This document shows positions 5,710 to 6,069 of a DNA stretch of 6,069 bases, piece by piece. The DNA comes from Pseudorhodobacter sp. Lineage in GTDB: Bacteria > Pseudomonadota > Alphaproteobacteria > Rhodobacterales > Rhodobacteraceae. A program made the position numbers and the translations under genes. Where the stretch lies: NCBI GenBank assembly GCA_014378345.1, contig JACMNW010000051.1, positions 1 to 6,069 of the forward strand. The letters run 5' to 3'. How positions within the stretch are numbered: the first letter of the stretch is position 1; the number at the start of each line of letters is the position of its first letter. The notes under the pieces were generated by a model that worked only from the letters and a program-made list of their open reading frames with translations, did no database searches and was not told the origin of the DNA.

Positions 5710-6069
5710 CTAGTTCCGGGCTTTATCGACCATCTTGCCTTTGGAAATCCACGGCATCATGTCGCGCAGCTTTTTGCCGACCAGTTCGATCTGATGCTCA
5801 TCATTGGAACGACGCGATGCCTTGATTGTAGGCTGACCGACTGCGTTTTCCAACATGAAATCACGCACAAATTTGCCGGATTGAATGTCGGACAGCACCG
5901 CTTTCATGCGGGCCTTGGTTTCAACGTAGGGCAGGATGCGGGGCCCGGAGACGTACTGGCCGTATTCCGCGGTGTTAGAGATTGAGTAATCCATGTTGGC
6001 GATGCCGCCTTCGTAGATCAGATCAACGATCAGTTTGACCTCATGCAGGCATTCGAAATAGGCCATTTC
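5710..6069 (-). CDS. ilvC: Ketol-acid reductoisomerase, C-terminal part (5' end outside window)
   Basis: IlvC converts 2-acetolactate (or acetohydroxybutyrate) plus NADPH to the dihydroxy acid in valine, leucine and isoleucine synthesis. The frame is open to the window edge and ends at TAG (complement of 5710-5712), so the last 119 residues of a class I enzyme of about 340 are visible. The part seen is the helical, knotted C-terminal domain. EMAYFECLHEVKLIVDL has both metal-site glutamates (complement of 6052-6054 and 6040-6042). MDYSISNTAEYGQYVSGPRI has the substrate-contacting Ser (complement of 5983-5985). DIQSGKFVRDFMLEN and a tail ending GKMVDKARN follow. The N-terminal NADPH-binding Rossmann domain lies outside. 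The gene converges on glmM and shares its terminator. Nothing indicates damage. Confidence 0.96.
   Translation of the reverse strand, partial: EMAYFECLHEVKLIVDLIYEGGIANMDYSISNTAEYGQYVSGPRILPYVETKARMKAVLSDIQSGKFVRDFMLENAVGQPTIKASRRSNDEHQIELVGKKLRDMMPWISKGKMVDKARN

Noticed and set aside
5674..5985. Open + strand frame after the glmM terminator
   Set aside because: It lies opposite the IlvC coding sequence, which has full family motifs; there is no ribosome site and no recognisable product.

Overview
This window looks like ordinary chromosome from an alphaproteobacterium, most likely Rhodobacteraceae (Roseobacter-like). I infer this from the moderately GC-rich coding DNA, the resemblance of the proteins to that family as I know it, the folB-folP-glmM gene order and an exact CtrA-type box. 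No search was run, so the taxonomy is inference. There are no RNA genes, CRISPR arrays or insertion sequences, and I see no sign of a new multi-gene system.

Layout: positions 1-1278 are the C-terminal half of a pyruvate, phosphate dikinase gene (ppdK), cut by the window edge at its phospho-histidine motif. A 201-bp AT-rich intergenic region follows, holding a CtrA-like box, a near-tandem direct repeat and an inverted repeat. It leads into a gene for an exported SleB/CwlJ-type cell wall hydrolase (about 1480-2154). After a 157-bp gap with a possible terminator or leader structure comes a three-gene + strand cluster. It encodes an extended FolB-like protein (2312-3220), dihydropteroate synthase FolP (3269-4279) and phosphoglucosamine mutase GlmM (4276-5619). 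folP and glmM overlap by ATGA. A strong terminator at 5634-5662 closes the cluster. On the opposite strand, the C-terminal 119 residues of ketol-acid reductoisomerase IlvC (5710-6069) converge on the same terminator.

How the genes fit together: FolB and FolP act in tetrahydrofolate synthesis, while GlmM makes glucosamine-1-phosphate for UDP-GlcNAc, so the cluster joins one-carbon cofactor and envelope precursor supply. PpdK (PEP/pyruvate interconversion), the cell wall hydrolase and IlvC (branched-chain amino acids) are separate transcription units as far as the sequence shows.

Points most worth a second look: (i) the FolB-like protein has a C-terminal domain resembling a degenerate amino-acid-kinase fold, and its usual catalytic lysine position appears to be Asp; (ii) a perfect TTAA-N7-TTAA box lies upstream of the hydrolase; (iii) two perfect but interleaved inverted repeats follow glmM and cannot both form as simple hairpins.
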